A DNA stretch of 64,000 bases, taken from Medakamo hakoo. Taxonomy: Eukaryota > Chlorophyta > Trebouxiophyceae > Coccomyxaceae. Where the stretch lies: NCBI GenBank assembly GCA_026636295.1, contig CP089464.1:764617-828616 (forward strand). Direction: 5' to 3'. A program made the position numbers and the translations under genes. This document shows positions 1 through 13,252 of the stretch, one piece after another (the first letter of the stretch is position 1; every line of letters starts with the position of its first letter). Under the pieces are notes generated by a model. The model was not told where the DNA came from and ran no database searches. It worked only from the letters and a program-made list of their open reading frames with translations.

Positions 1-371
1 AGAAGCAGCACATGGCGCGAGGACGCGGTGGGCGGGCCGGCGGCCAGAGCGTGTGTCGATGGAAGGGGGGGCCTGGCCTCTGCCACCTCCCCCCGCGCGC
101 GGCCGCCGCGAGGCCGAGGCCTGGCGCCTGCGCCAGGCCTGTCAGCGAAAGACGGAACGGAAGCGCGCATGCTCGCACCTGGTCAGCCATGGTTGTCCTC
201 TGTCTCGTGCGACGGAGGGTGCCGACTTGTTTTTTTTTGGTGTGTGGAGAGTGGCGGTGGCGGGGGGCGGGCGGCGGAGCGCGCGGCGGGCGCCTCTCTG
301 TCTCCCTCCCACCCCACCCCCACCCTCACTCTTTCGCCTGGGGGACAGAGACTCCACAGCACACCCACCCC
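1..371. other. Window edge: upstream intron or missing 5' part of first gene
   Basis: No coding exon can be supported here. A long pyrimidine-rich run (about 295-340) followed by CAG dinucleotides at 345-347 and 357-359 looks like a + strand intron 3' end feeding the exon that follows. The gene's beginning therefore probably lies to the left of this window or in an unrecognised exon here. Confidence 0.35.
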
Positions 372-875
372 ATGCGTGTCCCGGCGCCCGCCCGCCGTGC
401 CCCCATCGTCCTGTCGGGCGACACGTACCCGGAAGCCCTGGCCGCGGCGGCGGCGGCCGAGGGGGCGGCGGCGGCCGCGCGCGCCGCGCCCGCGGGCACG
501 CCACCACCCGCCGCCGCCCGTCCGGCGGCGCTGACCACGACGTCCGCGTCCGCGCACGCGGCCCCGCCGCCCGGCGCCGCGTCCGCGGCCGTCGCGGCCG
601 CGTCCGCGGCCCGGTGGCGGTCCGCGGCCCGCGGCATCGCCGGCACGGGCGCGGCGGAGGCGATGGCGTGGGGCGGGGCCGGGCGCGCCCGCCCCCCGCC
701 GCCGCCCGGGTCGGTCGCGTCGCTCGCGCACGGCCCGCCCGTCCCGGGCCGCCCCCGGCCGACGGACCTGCTGGTCGGCACGGGGTCCAACACGCTGGAC
801 GCGGCGGCGGAAGCGGCCGCGTCCGCGGCGGCGGCAGCGGCCGCGGGCGCGCGCGGGCCGCCGCGCCGCCGGTGA
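372..875 (+). CDS. C-terminal exon of an unknown Ala-rich protein (5' end unresolved)
   Basis: An open reading frame of about 167 codons runs from the ATG at 372 (or from a possible acceptor at 359, in the same frame) to a TGA at 873-875. It starts MRVPAPARRAPIVLSGDTYP and then becomes alanine-rich low complexity, ending in PPRRR. A more ordinary segment near the end (TDLLVGTGSNTLDAAAEAAA) suggests real coding sequence. I recognise no family. The strong C-rich acceptor just upstream argues that this is a last exon rather than a whole gene. It converges on the Tim17-family gene to the right. The alternative is a chance open frame in very GC-rich DNA, which cannot be excluded. Confidence 0.35.
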   Translation: MRVPAPARRAPIVLSGDTYPEALAAAAAAEGAAAAARAAPAGTPPPAAARPAALTTTSASAHAAPPPGAASAAVAAASAARWRSAARGIAGTGAAEAMAWGGAGRARPPPPPGSVASLAHGPPVPGRPRPTDLLVGTGSNTLDAAAEAAASAAAAAAAGARGPPRRR

Positions 876-1016
876 AAACAAGCCAGGGAGGGGGGGGGGG
901 CGGGGGTCGGGGGCCTGTCCCCAGCTGGGTGGAGTGTGTCTCTCTGCCTGTGTGTGTTGCACGCCTCCCCCCCCCCCCCCCCCCCCCCTTCCCCTCCCTC
1001 CCCCTCCCTGGCTTCC

Positions 1017-2158
1017 TCAAGCCCACTGCGCGCCGTGGCGGGGTGGCGGGGCCCGCACCAAGAACTGGGCCACGCCCGGCGGCAGGGCGGCCAGGGCGGC
1101 GGCCAGCGGCGGGGTGGGCCGGCAGCCGGCCGGGCCGCACGCGCCGCGCCGGGCGGGCGGCCCGGCCGCCGCCGCGCCGCCCGCCCGGCGCGCCGCCCGG
1201 CGCGGGCCGAGCGGCCGCACGCCTGCCCCTGACACGCCGCCTGCCGCCGCTTTGGCCGCCCCCCCGCCCCCGGCCTGGAAACGGTCGAGAAACCACGAAA
1301 ACGCGCCCAGGCCGGCGCACGACTGCAGGGCGGCGCCGGGGCCGCCGGCCCAGCCCATGGCCAGGCCGGTCGCGCAGCCGGCCAGGCCCGCGTTGATGGC
1401 TGTTGTGTGTTGTTTTTGTGGGTGGGGAGGGGGGGTGTCAGCCGGCGTGTGTTGTGCCTGGCCGCCCGGCCGGTGTTTTTCTTCTCACCCGCCCCACCCC
1501 CACCCCACCCCACCCCCGTCCCCGCCCGCCCCCCCCCCTCCCACACCTCTCGCACCATCTTCGCGGTCGCGCAGCCGCCCCGCCACGCACGCCGCCGCCG
1601 CGTACACCCCGCCGAACGAGGCGAAGGAGGTGGCGGACGCCCAGCCGGACGCCGCGCCCGCGCGCAGGCGCCCGGGGCCAGAGTGCCTGATCAGAGCGGA
1701 CCCAAAGCCAAAGACCCAGCCCAGGGCGCCGCCCGACGCGGCGGCGGCCAGGCCGTTGAGCGAGCACGGCACTTGAAAGGCTGCATTGCCGTCGTACAGC
1801 AGCAGGTCGGACGGCGGCGGCGGCGCGTGGGGCGAGCCCGCGGGCACGGTTTCCTGGGGATGGTCGGGGGGGGGGGGTGCGAATGGGTTTGAGACACACA
1901 AAGCTGACCGCGTGGTACGCCTTCCACACGACCGCTGCCTCCGCGCCCACCCACGCTTGGTGCGGTAGACTCAAGACGTTAGCCGCCTGCACAGCCCGGT
2001 AGGCGTGGAAATGAGCGTGGCGGCAGGCCGCAACGCTACCGCGCACAGCACCGAACGCGCCGCACCGCGCCTCTCACCTCCATCGCTTCATCGCCCGAAA
2101 TCAGAAAGTCCGCCTCCAGCGTGGCCGCTTTGCTGGCTTTGCGGCGGCGCAAGCCCAT
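1017..2158 (-). CDS. Tim17/Tim22/Tim23-family inner-membrane protein
   Basis: Three exons: 2158-2078, 1853-1556 and 1399-1017, about 253 aa. The start is the ATG at 2158 (MGLRRRKASKAATLEADFLI); introns have GTGAG and GTGCG donors and CAG acceptors, and the frame is kept through both. The core holds glycine- and small-residue-rich membrane segments (GALGWVFGFGSAL; FASFGGVYAAAACVAGRLR; INAGLAGCATGLAMGWAGG; ALQSCAGLGAFSWFLD), the four-helix pattern of the Tim17/Tim22/Tim23/Pmp24 superfamily. The 'NAGLAGCATG' segment is the family's most conserved stretch. These proteins sit in the mitochondrial inner membrane (or plastid or peroxisome membranes) and help import proteins or preproteins. I cannot decide between TIM22, OEP16-like and TIMMDC1-like members. 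The C-terminal ~80 residues are a Pro/Ala/Arg-rich extension not usual in the family. Confidence 0.72.
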
Positions 2159-2326
2159 TGTGTTGTGTGGGTGGGTGGTGGCGTGTGTGTCTGTGGGTAC
2201 GGCGCGCGGCCGTGAAAGGAGTCCTTTCACGGTTTAGGACACACGAATGGAGACAGCAGCAACAGACTTCGAGCAACAACCCACCACAGCCCACACCCAC
2301 CCACTCACTCGCTCTGTCTCCCCTGC
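2159..2326. promoter_or_regulatory. Intergenic region with perfect 11-bp-arm inverted repeat
   Basis: The sequence upstream of the Tim17-family start contains CCGTGAAAGGA, one base, then its exact complement TCCTTTCACGG, at 2210-2232. This lies 52-74 bp before that gene's ATG and within the 3' flank of the gene to the right. It could be a dimeric transcription-factor site or a hairpin in the 5' leader. Confidence 0.4.
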
Positions 2327-5182
<2,856 letters not shown>

Positions 5183-6071
5183 TCAACCATCCCCGTCCCC
5201 CTCTTCCGGCTCATCCCACCCGCGCCCGGTCCGCACGACGGCGCCCAAATCCTCGCCGCGCGCCTCCGCCAGCTCCGTCGAGAACTGGAAAAAGGAAGAC
5301 GCGGCCGCCAGCGCGTCCACGTCGTCTGCGCCCGCCAACGGCCCCGCCGCCGCGCGCGCGTCGGCCGCCGCGACGCCTGCGGCCAGCAACCGCGCCGCGT
5401 CGGCCGGGCAGCGCGCTGCCGCGGCGGCGGCCTCGTCATCAAACGTCAGGTCAAACGCGTCTTCCAGGGCGAGCAAGACTTTGAGCTGTTGTTGGCGTCG
5501 TGTGTGTTGGTGTGACCGGAGGCGCGGGGTGAGAGAGTGCAAAAACAGCCGCGGGCGCGTGCACACGAAACACGCCCACAGCCCGCTGGAAAGGGACACA
5601 CGCACGAACACACGAAAACGCACCACCGCCACATCGTCCGCGCCCAGGGACGCCCATGTCGCAGTGGGAGCAGGCGGCTGGGCCAAGCCCAGCGTCTTTT
5701 GGACGACGTCCAGCGTGTCGGCCAGGATCTGTTTTGTGGCGAGGGAGGGGGAGGGGAGGGGTGAGGGAGGGGTGGAGGTGGCGGCCGCGAGAGGGAGGAG
5801 CCTCAACAAGTCGCACGGCCACGCCCATACACCCCCCTTCCCAATCCCGCACGCCAGCTGGTCAGACTCTCTAGGCCATCAGTGGCTCTCATCAACACGC
5901 TGCGGTGCGGCGCAAAATAAGCCCCGCACGTGGAAGACTCACCCCGGCCGTGTCAATTTGCGACTTGAGCGCAGCCGCCAACGGTGCGACGACGCGGCTC
6001 CGCCGCGCGCCCACCGCGCGTAAAGCTGGCACCGAGCGAGGCAGCGCACGACACATGCATGGGCTAGGCAT
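5183..6071 (-). CDS. Acyl-carrier-like protein lacking the phosphopantetheine serine
   Basis: Three exons: 6071-5943, 5728-5624 and 5485-5183, about 178 aa (199 if the in-frame ATG at 6134 is used). The N terminus is basic (CRALPRSVPALRAVGARRSR), like a mitochondrial presequence. The middle matches an acyl carrier protein helix for helix: ILADTLDVVQKTLGL, then SLGADDVAVLKVLLALEDAF. Alignment to the canonical ACP motif GADSLDxVExxMALEexF is gap-free once the GTGCGT intron is removed, but the attachment serine position is Asp (GAD-D-V). Without Ser it should not carry 4'-phosphopantetheine. Instead of ending soon after helix III it has a ~75-residue acidic extension. Possible roles are a structural subunit (ACP-like proteins sit in complex I, the mitoribosome and LYR complexes) or a diverged plastid protein. 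Confidence 0.6.
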
Positions 6072-6491
6072 GCGTGACGTGCTGGCAGTGCGGCAGGTGG
6101 AGGCGGGAGCGCAGGACGGGAGTGGCGGCCGCATTGAGGTGTGTGACTAGTGCTTGTGGCGTCTCTTGTGTTTTTGTGTAACCCCACAGGTGTTGATTGT
6201 TTTGGTGTTGGTTTCACACGCCCCGGCATCATCACGCCCCCACACCTCGCGCCGCTCACACACGCCGCACTGGCGAGGGACAGGCGCCACACTTCTCTCC
6301 CCAGGCAAGCCCACGAAAAAAAGGGGAGGGGCGACCCCTCCATGCCCTCACCCCCGCCCGCCCGCCCGCCCCACACCACCCACCGCGCCTGAGTTTTCGC
6401 TCCCGTCCCCACCCCGCTCCCCCGCCACACACGGAAAGAAGGCGACGCCCGCACCGGACCCGGGGTCGCGCCCCCCCCCCTTCCCCTCTCC
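6072..6491. other. Intergenic between GGPP synthase stop and ACP-like start
   Basis: It holds the ACP-like promoter or 5' leader, including the alternative upstream ATG at 6134, and the 3' flank of the GGPP synthase. A T/G-rich patch at 6155-6215 is the least GC-rich part and could be promoter DNA. No other gene is seen. Confidence 0.3.
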
Positions 6492-8256
<1,765 letters not shown>

Positions 8257-8469
8257 GGTACGTGTCAGCGGTGGCGCAGGCACGGGAACAGGGCGTGTGC
8301 GTGCGTGGCCGTGCGGACGAGCGGGAGAGGGTTTTTCCTCCTCTCACGCAAAAAAAAAAACTCGAGTCTGGGGAGCGCGGCGCACGGCCAGACTCGCAAC
8401 CAGCAGGCGAGCAAAACGAGGCCGCCAGCGCGCCTCGCACCCCCCTCTTCCCAGTCCATCCACACACGC
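8257..8469. promoter_or_regulatory. Divergent promoter: GGPPS and DUF2423 gene
   Basis: 213 bp separate the two ATGs, so both transcription starts must lie here or within leaders. An A10 run (8349-8358) is the only AT-rich element; no TATA box is obvious. Confidence 0.45.
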
Positions 8470-9059
8470 ATGGCCAAGAGTCTGCGCTCCAATGGCCGGC
8501 GGGCCGTGCGCGCCGAGCGCCGGTGAGTGGGAGTGGTCGTCGGCCGTCGAGCAACTTAGGCCTGGCCGCCGCATGCATTTGGCCGTCTCACACGCCCTCC
8601 CATCGAAAACAACAGCTTGCGCGTCGCGGACAACCCCACGCTCAAAGCCCGGGAAGACGCGACGTCGGCCGTCATGGCCCGCGTCCTGGCGGCGGGCAAG
8701 GCGAGGCAGGCGGAGGTGAGAGGGTGGGAGCTGTTTTTTTTTCCGCTTGCGGCGGGCCGTCGCGCTCAACCCACGCTCACCTCCCCCCAACCCCCGTCCC
8801 CCACTCCACACACACCACAAAACAGCTCGCCGAAGCCCGGGCCACCGCCGCGGCCGCCGCGCCTGCACCCATGGAAGAAGTGGCGCCTGACACAACGGCG
8901 CCGGCTCTGGCCGTGCGGGCCGGGCGGGCGGGCAAGAAGGGCGGGCGTGGTGGGAAGGCGCGCAACCCCGCGCTCGCCGCCGGCGGCCTGAACGAGTTCC
9001 ACCCCGTGGCGGGCAAGGGCAAGAAACGGCTGCGCAAGTCCATTTTCAACCGTCACTGA
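8470..9059 (+). CDS. DUF2423 / YBL028C-LLPH-like small basic nucleolar protein
   Basis: Three exons: 8470-8522, 8616-8715 and 8826-9059, about 128 aa. The protein starts MAKSLRSNGRRAVRAERR, the signature N terminus of the DUF2423 family (yeast YBL028C, animal LLPH), and ends KGKKRLRKSIFNRH, matching the basic/aromatic C terminus of fungal members. Between them is a helix (TLKAREDATSAVMARVLAAGKA) and a Gly/Lys-rich linker. Family members are nucleolar and associate with pre-60S ribosomal particles. Donors are GTGAGTGG and GTGAGAGG; the phases (2, 0) join codons correctly. Confidence 0.82.
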
Positions 9060-9566
9060 TGCGATGTGAGGGGGTGGGGAGTGGGAGGAGAGGTAGAGAA
9101 GAAAAAAAAGGTGTGAAACACGCGGGCGGAAAATGTTTTTTCCTGGCGCCAACCACCCCCTCACACCAGCGCGGCAGCGAAACGGGGTTTTTGGTCTCCC
9201 ACGCCGCCTCCCGCTCTCACCCGCTCCCTGGGTGTGGGGGGCAGGGAGGGGACACGCAGCGCGCCAAACACACCCCCAGCTTCAGCCGCGCGCGCGCCGC
9301 GCTCCCACCCCTCCCCCACTCGTTCTCACATGTTTTCAACCCGAGGCTGAAAAACGCGTTGTAACACACTCCACCTCCCTCTCTCTCTCTCTCTCTCTTC
9401 CGGCGCGAAAGGGGCACGCGCTCACGCACCCCCCCCCCCCCCAAACAAAGGAATCACGCCTTTCTCTCTCTCTCTCTCTCTCACTCACTCACTCACACAG
9501 GCGCGCGCGCGCGCGCGCCGCGCGCAAACTCTCCCCCCCCCCCCCACCTCCCCCCTTCTCAACTCT
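9060..9566. repeat. Convergent intergenic region with CT/TC microsatellites
   Basis: The 3' flanks of the DUF2423 gene (+) and the secreted-protein gene (minus) meet here. CT dinucleotide runs lie at about 9379-9398 and 9462-9482, a TCAC run at 9480-9497, a GC alternating run at about 9501-9520, and C-tracts at 9429-9442 and 9533-9546. No gene is supported. Confidence 0.7.
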
Positions 9567-9592
9567 TCAGCCAGACGCGGCCACGGAGCTGG

Positions 9593-9623
<31 letters not shown>

Positions 9624-10925
9624 ACCGCCCAGGAAGGGCATGAGCTTTGACAGACCAGCCAGCTTGCCTTCAATCGCCGACCCGGCCTCGCGCAGGGGGC
9701 CGGTCAGGGCGTCGGCCAGCGGCGCGGCGAACGCGGGGTCCACCGACACGTTGTACGGCGCGTACCCCAGCGCGTAGTTGACCTCCGGGCCGACGCGGGC
9801 GACGGGCACGCACGCCTTGCCGGACCACTGTGTGGGGTAGGGAGGGGTGGGGAGGGGGGAGGCGGGGGTGAGGGCGAGAGCGGGGCGGCGGGAACGTGGG
9901 GGGTGGGGTGGACCACGGACGGGGACGGGGTGGAAAAACAGGGGTGGGGTGGAAAATAAAAACACGCGCGCGCGGCCACGCACCGACGCGGCCGACAGGT
10001 AGGGCAGCGCGCACACGGCGGGGCGGCGCTCCAGCGTCATGAAGGGCGGGCGGCACGCCAGCTCCCCCGTCTTCGCCGTGAACTGGCATTCGCCGGGCAC
10101 CAGGCGCAACTCGACTTCGGGGAAGGAGCAGCGGCCGCGGACCGGGCGGGGCGGGGCCAGCGCCTCGGGCGTGCACAGCCCGTCGACCAGGCCGTCCACG
10201 GCGTCCGCCAGGGCGGCCACGTCCTTGGCGGAGGTCGCGTTTTTCAGGCCGGACGCAAAGTTGGTCAGGGCGCGCAGGTTGCCGGCCGGGTAGGAGACGG
10301 ACGCGGCGCCGCCCGGGCCAAAGTCTGGCGCGCGGGCGGATGGGTGGGTGAGGGGGAGGGGGGGGGGGGAACGGTGAGCCCGCGCCAGCCGACCTCGGCT
10401 CTGTTTTGGGGGGGCCCTCTTGTTTTCGCCGGTCGCGCGCGCCCCCGCCCCCCGTCCCCCCACGTCCACACACTCACCAAACACGCCCGGCGGCTTCAGG
10501 AACCCGTTCTCGCCCAGGTCGTTGTCCAGCAGGGCGCCCAGGACGCCCTCCAGCCCGGCCGCCAGCTTGTCGCGCGCGCCGCGCCCGGCCCCGCGCACGA
10601 GGTCCGCCCCGAAATCCAGTTTACTCAGCAGGCCGCCGATGATGGGGGCGGAGGTCACGGGCCCAGCGGGGCCGCCGGACGATGAGGAGGCTGGGCGTGT
10701 TGTGTGGGTGGGTGGGGTGGGGGTGGGGTGGGCGTGAGAGCGCGGCGCGGGGGCGCGACAAAAAAAGGCACGCCGGGGCCACCGCACGCCCCGGGGGCGG
10801 CGGTCGGCACTGTTCTCCCCTCCCTCCACCCCAGACCACGCACAGGACCCGGCCGCAGTCTGGGCGGCGGCCGCGCCGGCGGCGACCAGGACGAGCAGGG
10901 CGCGGGTGGCGGCGCGAGGAGCCAT
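9567..10925 (-). CDS. Secreted Cys-containing protein of unknown family
   Basis: Four exons: 10925-10844, 10690-10478, 10324-9984 and 9827-9567, about 298 aa. The N terminus MAPRAATRALLVLVAAGAAAAQ is a clear signal peptide with a likely cleavage site near residue 22-26. The mature protein has an amphipathic helical region (SAPIIGGLLSKLDFGADLVRG; GARDKLAAGLEGVLGALLDND), a middle domain with about six cysteines (GLCTPEAL, RCSFPEVEL, GECQF, LACRPPF, AVCALPYL, KACVPVAR), and a final helix followed by a poly-Gly/Ser tail. The cysteine spacing suggests a disulphide-stabilised extracellular or vacuolar domain. I do not recognise the family; the layout only faintly recalls lipid-binding secreted proteins. 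Introns use GTGCGTGG twice and GTGAGTGT once. Confidence 0.7.
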
Positions 10926-11166
10926 GGTGTGAAAAGGGGAGCGGGCGGGCGTGTGTGGGCGGGGGTGGGGACAAAAAAAAAGGGCGGCTGGGTGGAACGG
11001 GGGAGTGAAGGGCGCTCCAGCTCGCGCGTCTCCCCATCCGTCGCGCGCGCTACCCCGCCCGCCCGCCGTGCACCCACACGGCTGCGAAAAAAAAGTCTGA
11101 ACGATGTCCCCGTCACACAGGCGCTCTGTCCCCCGTGCCCCCCTCTCACGCCCTCTCCCTTGCGCC
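10926..11166. promoter_or_regulatory. Intergenic: secreted-protein promoter / WRS 3' flank
   Basis: Upstream of the minus-strand secreted-protein ATG at 10925 there is a pyrimidine-rich leader on the coding strand and A8 runs at 10973-10981 and 11087-11094. Nothing else is recognised. Confidence 0.3.
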
Positions 11167-13064
11167 TCACGCCTGGGCGCCACCACCACCCTCCCCGTCG
11201 GCAGGCGGTCCGCCGCCCGCACCACGCCCGCCGCCGCCGCCGCCGCCGCCGCCCTTCTTCTTGGCCGCCGCCGCCGCCGGGTCGTAGCCCTTTTTGCTCA
11301 GCTTTTTGCCGCGCGTCACCTCGGGTTCAGGCGCCAAGTTCAAGCCGGCAATCAAGCTGGACATGGGCCGGACGGACGTGAAGGACCGGACGACGTCGTC
11401 GGTGACGGCCGCCCGGCGCGCTTGGTGCCCCGCCACCAGGGCTTGGACGACTTCGATGAGGATGGCCTTCACCTCGCCGCTCAGCAGCTTGCCGGACCCG
11501 TAATCCGACCCGATCTGGGCCAGGCGGGCGTCGTCGTCCAGGAAGAACTGCAGCCACGCCCACGGCACGTCCACGGACAGGTCGGCGCCGCGGGCCCGGT
11601 GTTCCTCCACCGTCGCCCGCCCGCCACTGAACGCGTATTTGTTGATCTTCTTCTTGATGGCCGCGGGCGTGTCGGTCACAAAAATGGCGGAGTTGGGGTC
11701 GGACGCACTCATCTTGCCGGACTCGCCCTGCAGGGCGGGGAAGAAGCGCGACTCGATCAGGGCCGGCTTGGCGTGGCCGAGCGCGCGCGCGACGTCGCGC
11801 GTCATGCGAAAGTACGGGTCCTGGTCGATGGCGCACGGGATGAGGCAGCGGACGCCCTTGCGCCGGCCAAAGATGTGGGGGAACGAATCGGAAAAGGCGG
11901 GGGCGGCCTGGACGGCCGGGAAGGCGATGCGGCCGATGGGGTCGGAGTCGCCGAAGCCAAAGATGCCGCGCACCTGGTTGAGCGTGACGGCCGACTGGAT
12001 GCGCACGATGTTTTTGTAAAACGCGCCGCCGACGTACTCAAAGTCGGTGAAGATGAAGGTGTCCTCGGGGCTGAAGCCGACGGCGATGATGTCCCTGATG
12101 TTGGCGTCGGCCAGGCGGGCCGTCTCGTCCGGCTCCAGCCCCCGCCACAGCGCCTTTTCGTCGTCCGTCAGCTGGATGACCAGCGGGACTTTGAAGGCCC
12201 GCTGCAGCCAGAGCGTGAATTGGAAGGGGATGAGGTGGCCCAGGTGCAGCGAGTCGGAGGACGGCCCCCGGCCGGTGTACAGGTAGAACGGCTCCTTGCG
12301 TTCGGCCGCGTCCAGGATGGCTTCCAGGTCGCGGTGCGCGAAAAAGGTGCCGCGCCGCAGGAGCGGGTGGGCGGTCGTGCCCGTCACGGCTTCCAGGCTG
12401 TGTGTGTTTTGTGAGGGGGCAGTCAGTGAGGGGGGGTGCGTGGGATGGGCGGGGGTGCGTGTGTGCGCGCGCGAAGCACACAGGCGCGCGCACCGTTTGA
12501 CCAGGGCCTCGTCGATTTTGGAGCAGCCAAACTGTGATGGAGCGGGGTGGATGGGGTGGGGTGGGGTGGGGTGGGGTGGGGTGGGGTGGGGTGGGGGTGG
12601 GGAGGATGGAGGGGGGTGACCCCCTCCTCCGCAACAACACAGCCACCTCTCTTTACCTGGACCAGCAGTTTTTCGTAGTCTATTTTGCCGTCCGCGCCGG
12701 CCTGGACGGTCCAGGGGTCGACCTGATGGGAGGGGGGGGTGGAAGTTTGGAAGTTTGGAGGGGGGGGGAGAGGTGAGGGAGGCCGCGCGCAAAAGGCACG
12801 GATTGACGGCTCTGCACGCCAGGCCTCACTCACGCCGCGCGCGCCATCCTGCTTTCCGCCCGTAGCTCGGCTTGCCCACGCCCTGTGCGCACCCGCAGGC
12901 GATTGGTGCGAGGGGTGTTGGATTGTTCGTATTTTTTTTTTTTTTACCTTCTGGTCCGTCGCCGGCGCGGCCGCGGCGCCGCCTCCAGCGGGCGGCGACG
13001 GCGGCGCCGGCGCCGGCACCGGCGCGGCGGCCGCGGCGCCTTCCTCAGCCGGTGGGGTGGCCAT
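11167..13064 (-). CDS. WARS: Tryptophanyl-tRNA synthetase, cytosolic eukaryotic type
   Basis: Four exons: 13064-12948, 12722-12657, 12531-12494 and 12397-11167, about 483 aa. It charges tRNA-Trp with tryptophan. It shows the eukaryotic N-terminal segment [20 protein letters not shown] followed by [13 protein letters not shown], the class I HIGH equivalent HLGH within [13 protein letters not shown], and the KMSAS loop. The C terminus is a Gly-rich tail after [20 protein letters not shown]. The start is the only ATG giving a clean first exon ([13 protein letters not shown]), with a 39-residue Ala/Pro leader; no targeting peptide is evident, so a cytosolic enzyme is likely. Intron 1 starts with GTAAAAAAA, the most AT-rich donor in the window. 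It is head-to-head with the SnRK1 beta-gamma gene (188 bp). Confidence 0.95.
12553..12600 (+). repeat. GGGGT pentanucleotide minisatellite in WRS intron 2
   Basis: About nine tandem GGGGT units lie inside the intron between exons 2 and 3. On the coding strand this is ACCCC, upstream of the acceptor, and may serve as a C-rich polypyrimidine tract. The G-strand could fold into a quadruplex. Confidence 0.85.
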
Positions 13065-13252
13065 GCGCCTGGATGCGGCGAGTGCGCAACCCGCTGTGGG
13101 GGATGTGTGAGGATGGGGCTGCTGGGGCTCCCCTTCCTCCAAAAAAAAAGTCGTCGCGCGTCCGCACTGTGCAGTCCGGCCCGCGGAGAGCGGAGGAGAG
13201 GCTGGCCGCGGCCTTGACGCCCGCCGTCAACCCCTCCCCAGACCCCCCGACA
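13065..13252. promoter_or_regulatory. Divergent promoter: WRS and SnRK1 beta-gamma
   Basis: 188 bp lie between opposing ATGs. An A9 run at 13141-13149 is the only AT element; no TATA box is obvious. Confidence 0.45.

Noticed and set aside
9357-9362. TGTAA downstream of DUF2423
   Set aside because: About 300 bp past the stop and beyond a CT-repeat block; no evidence of use.
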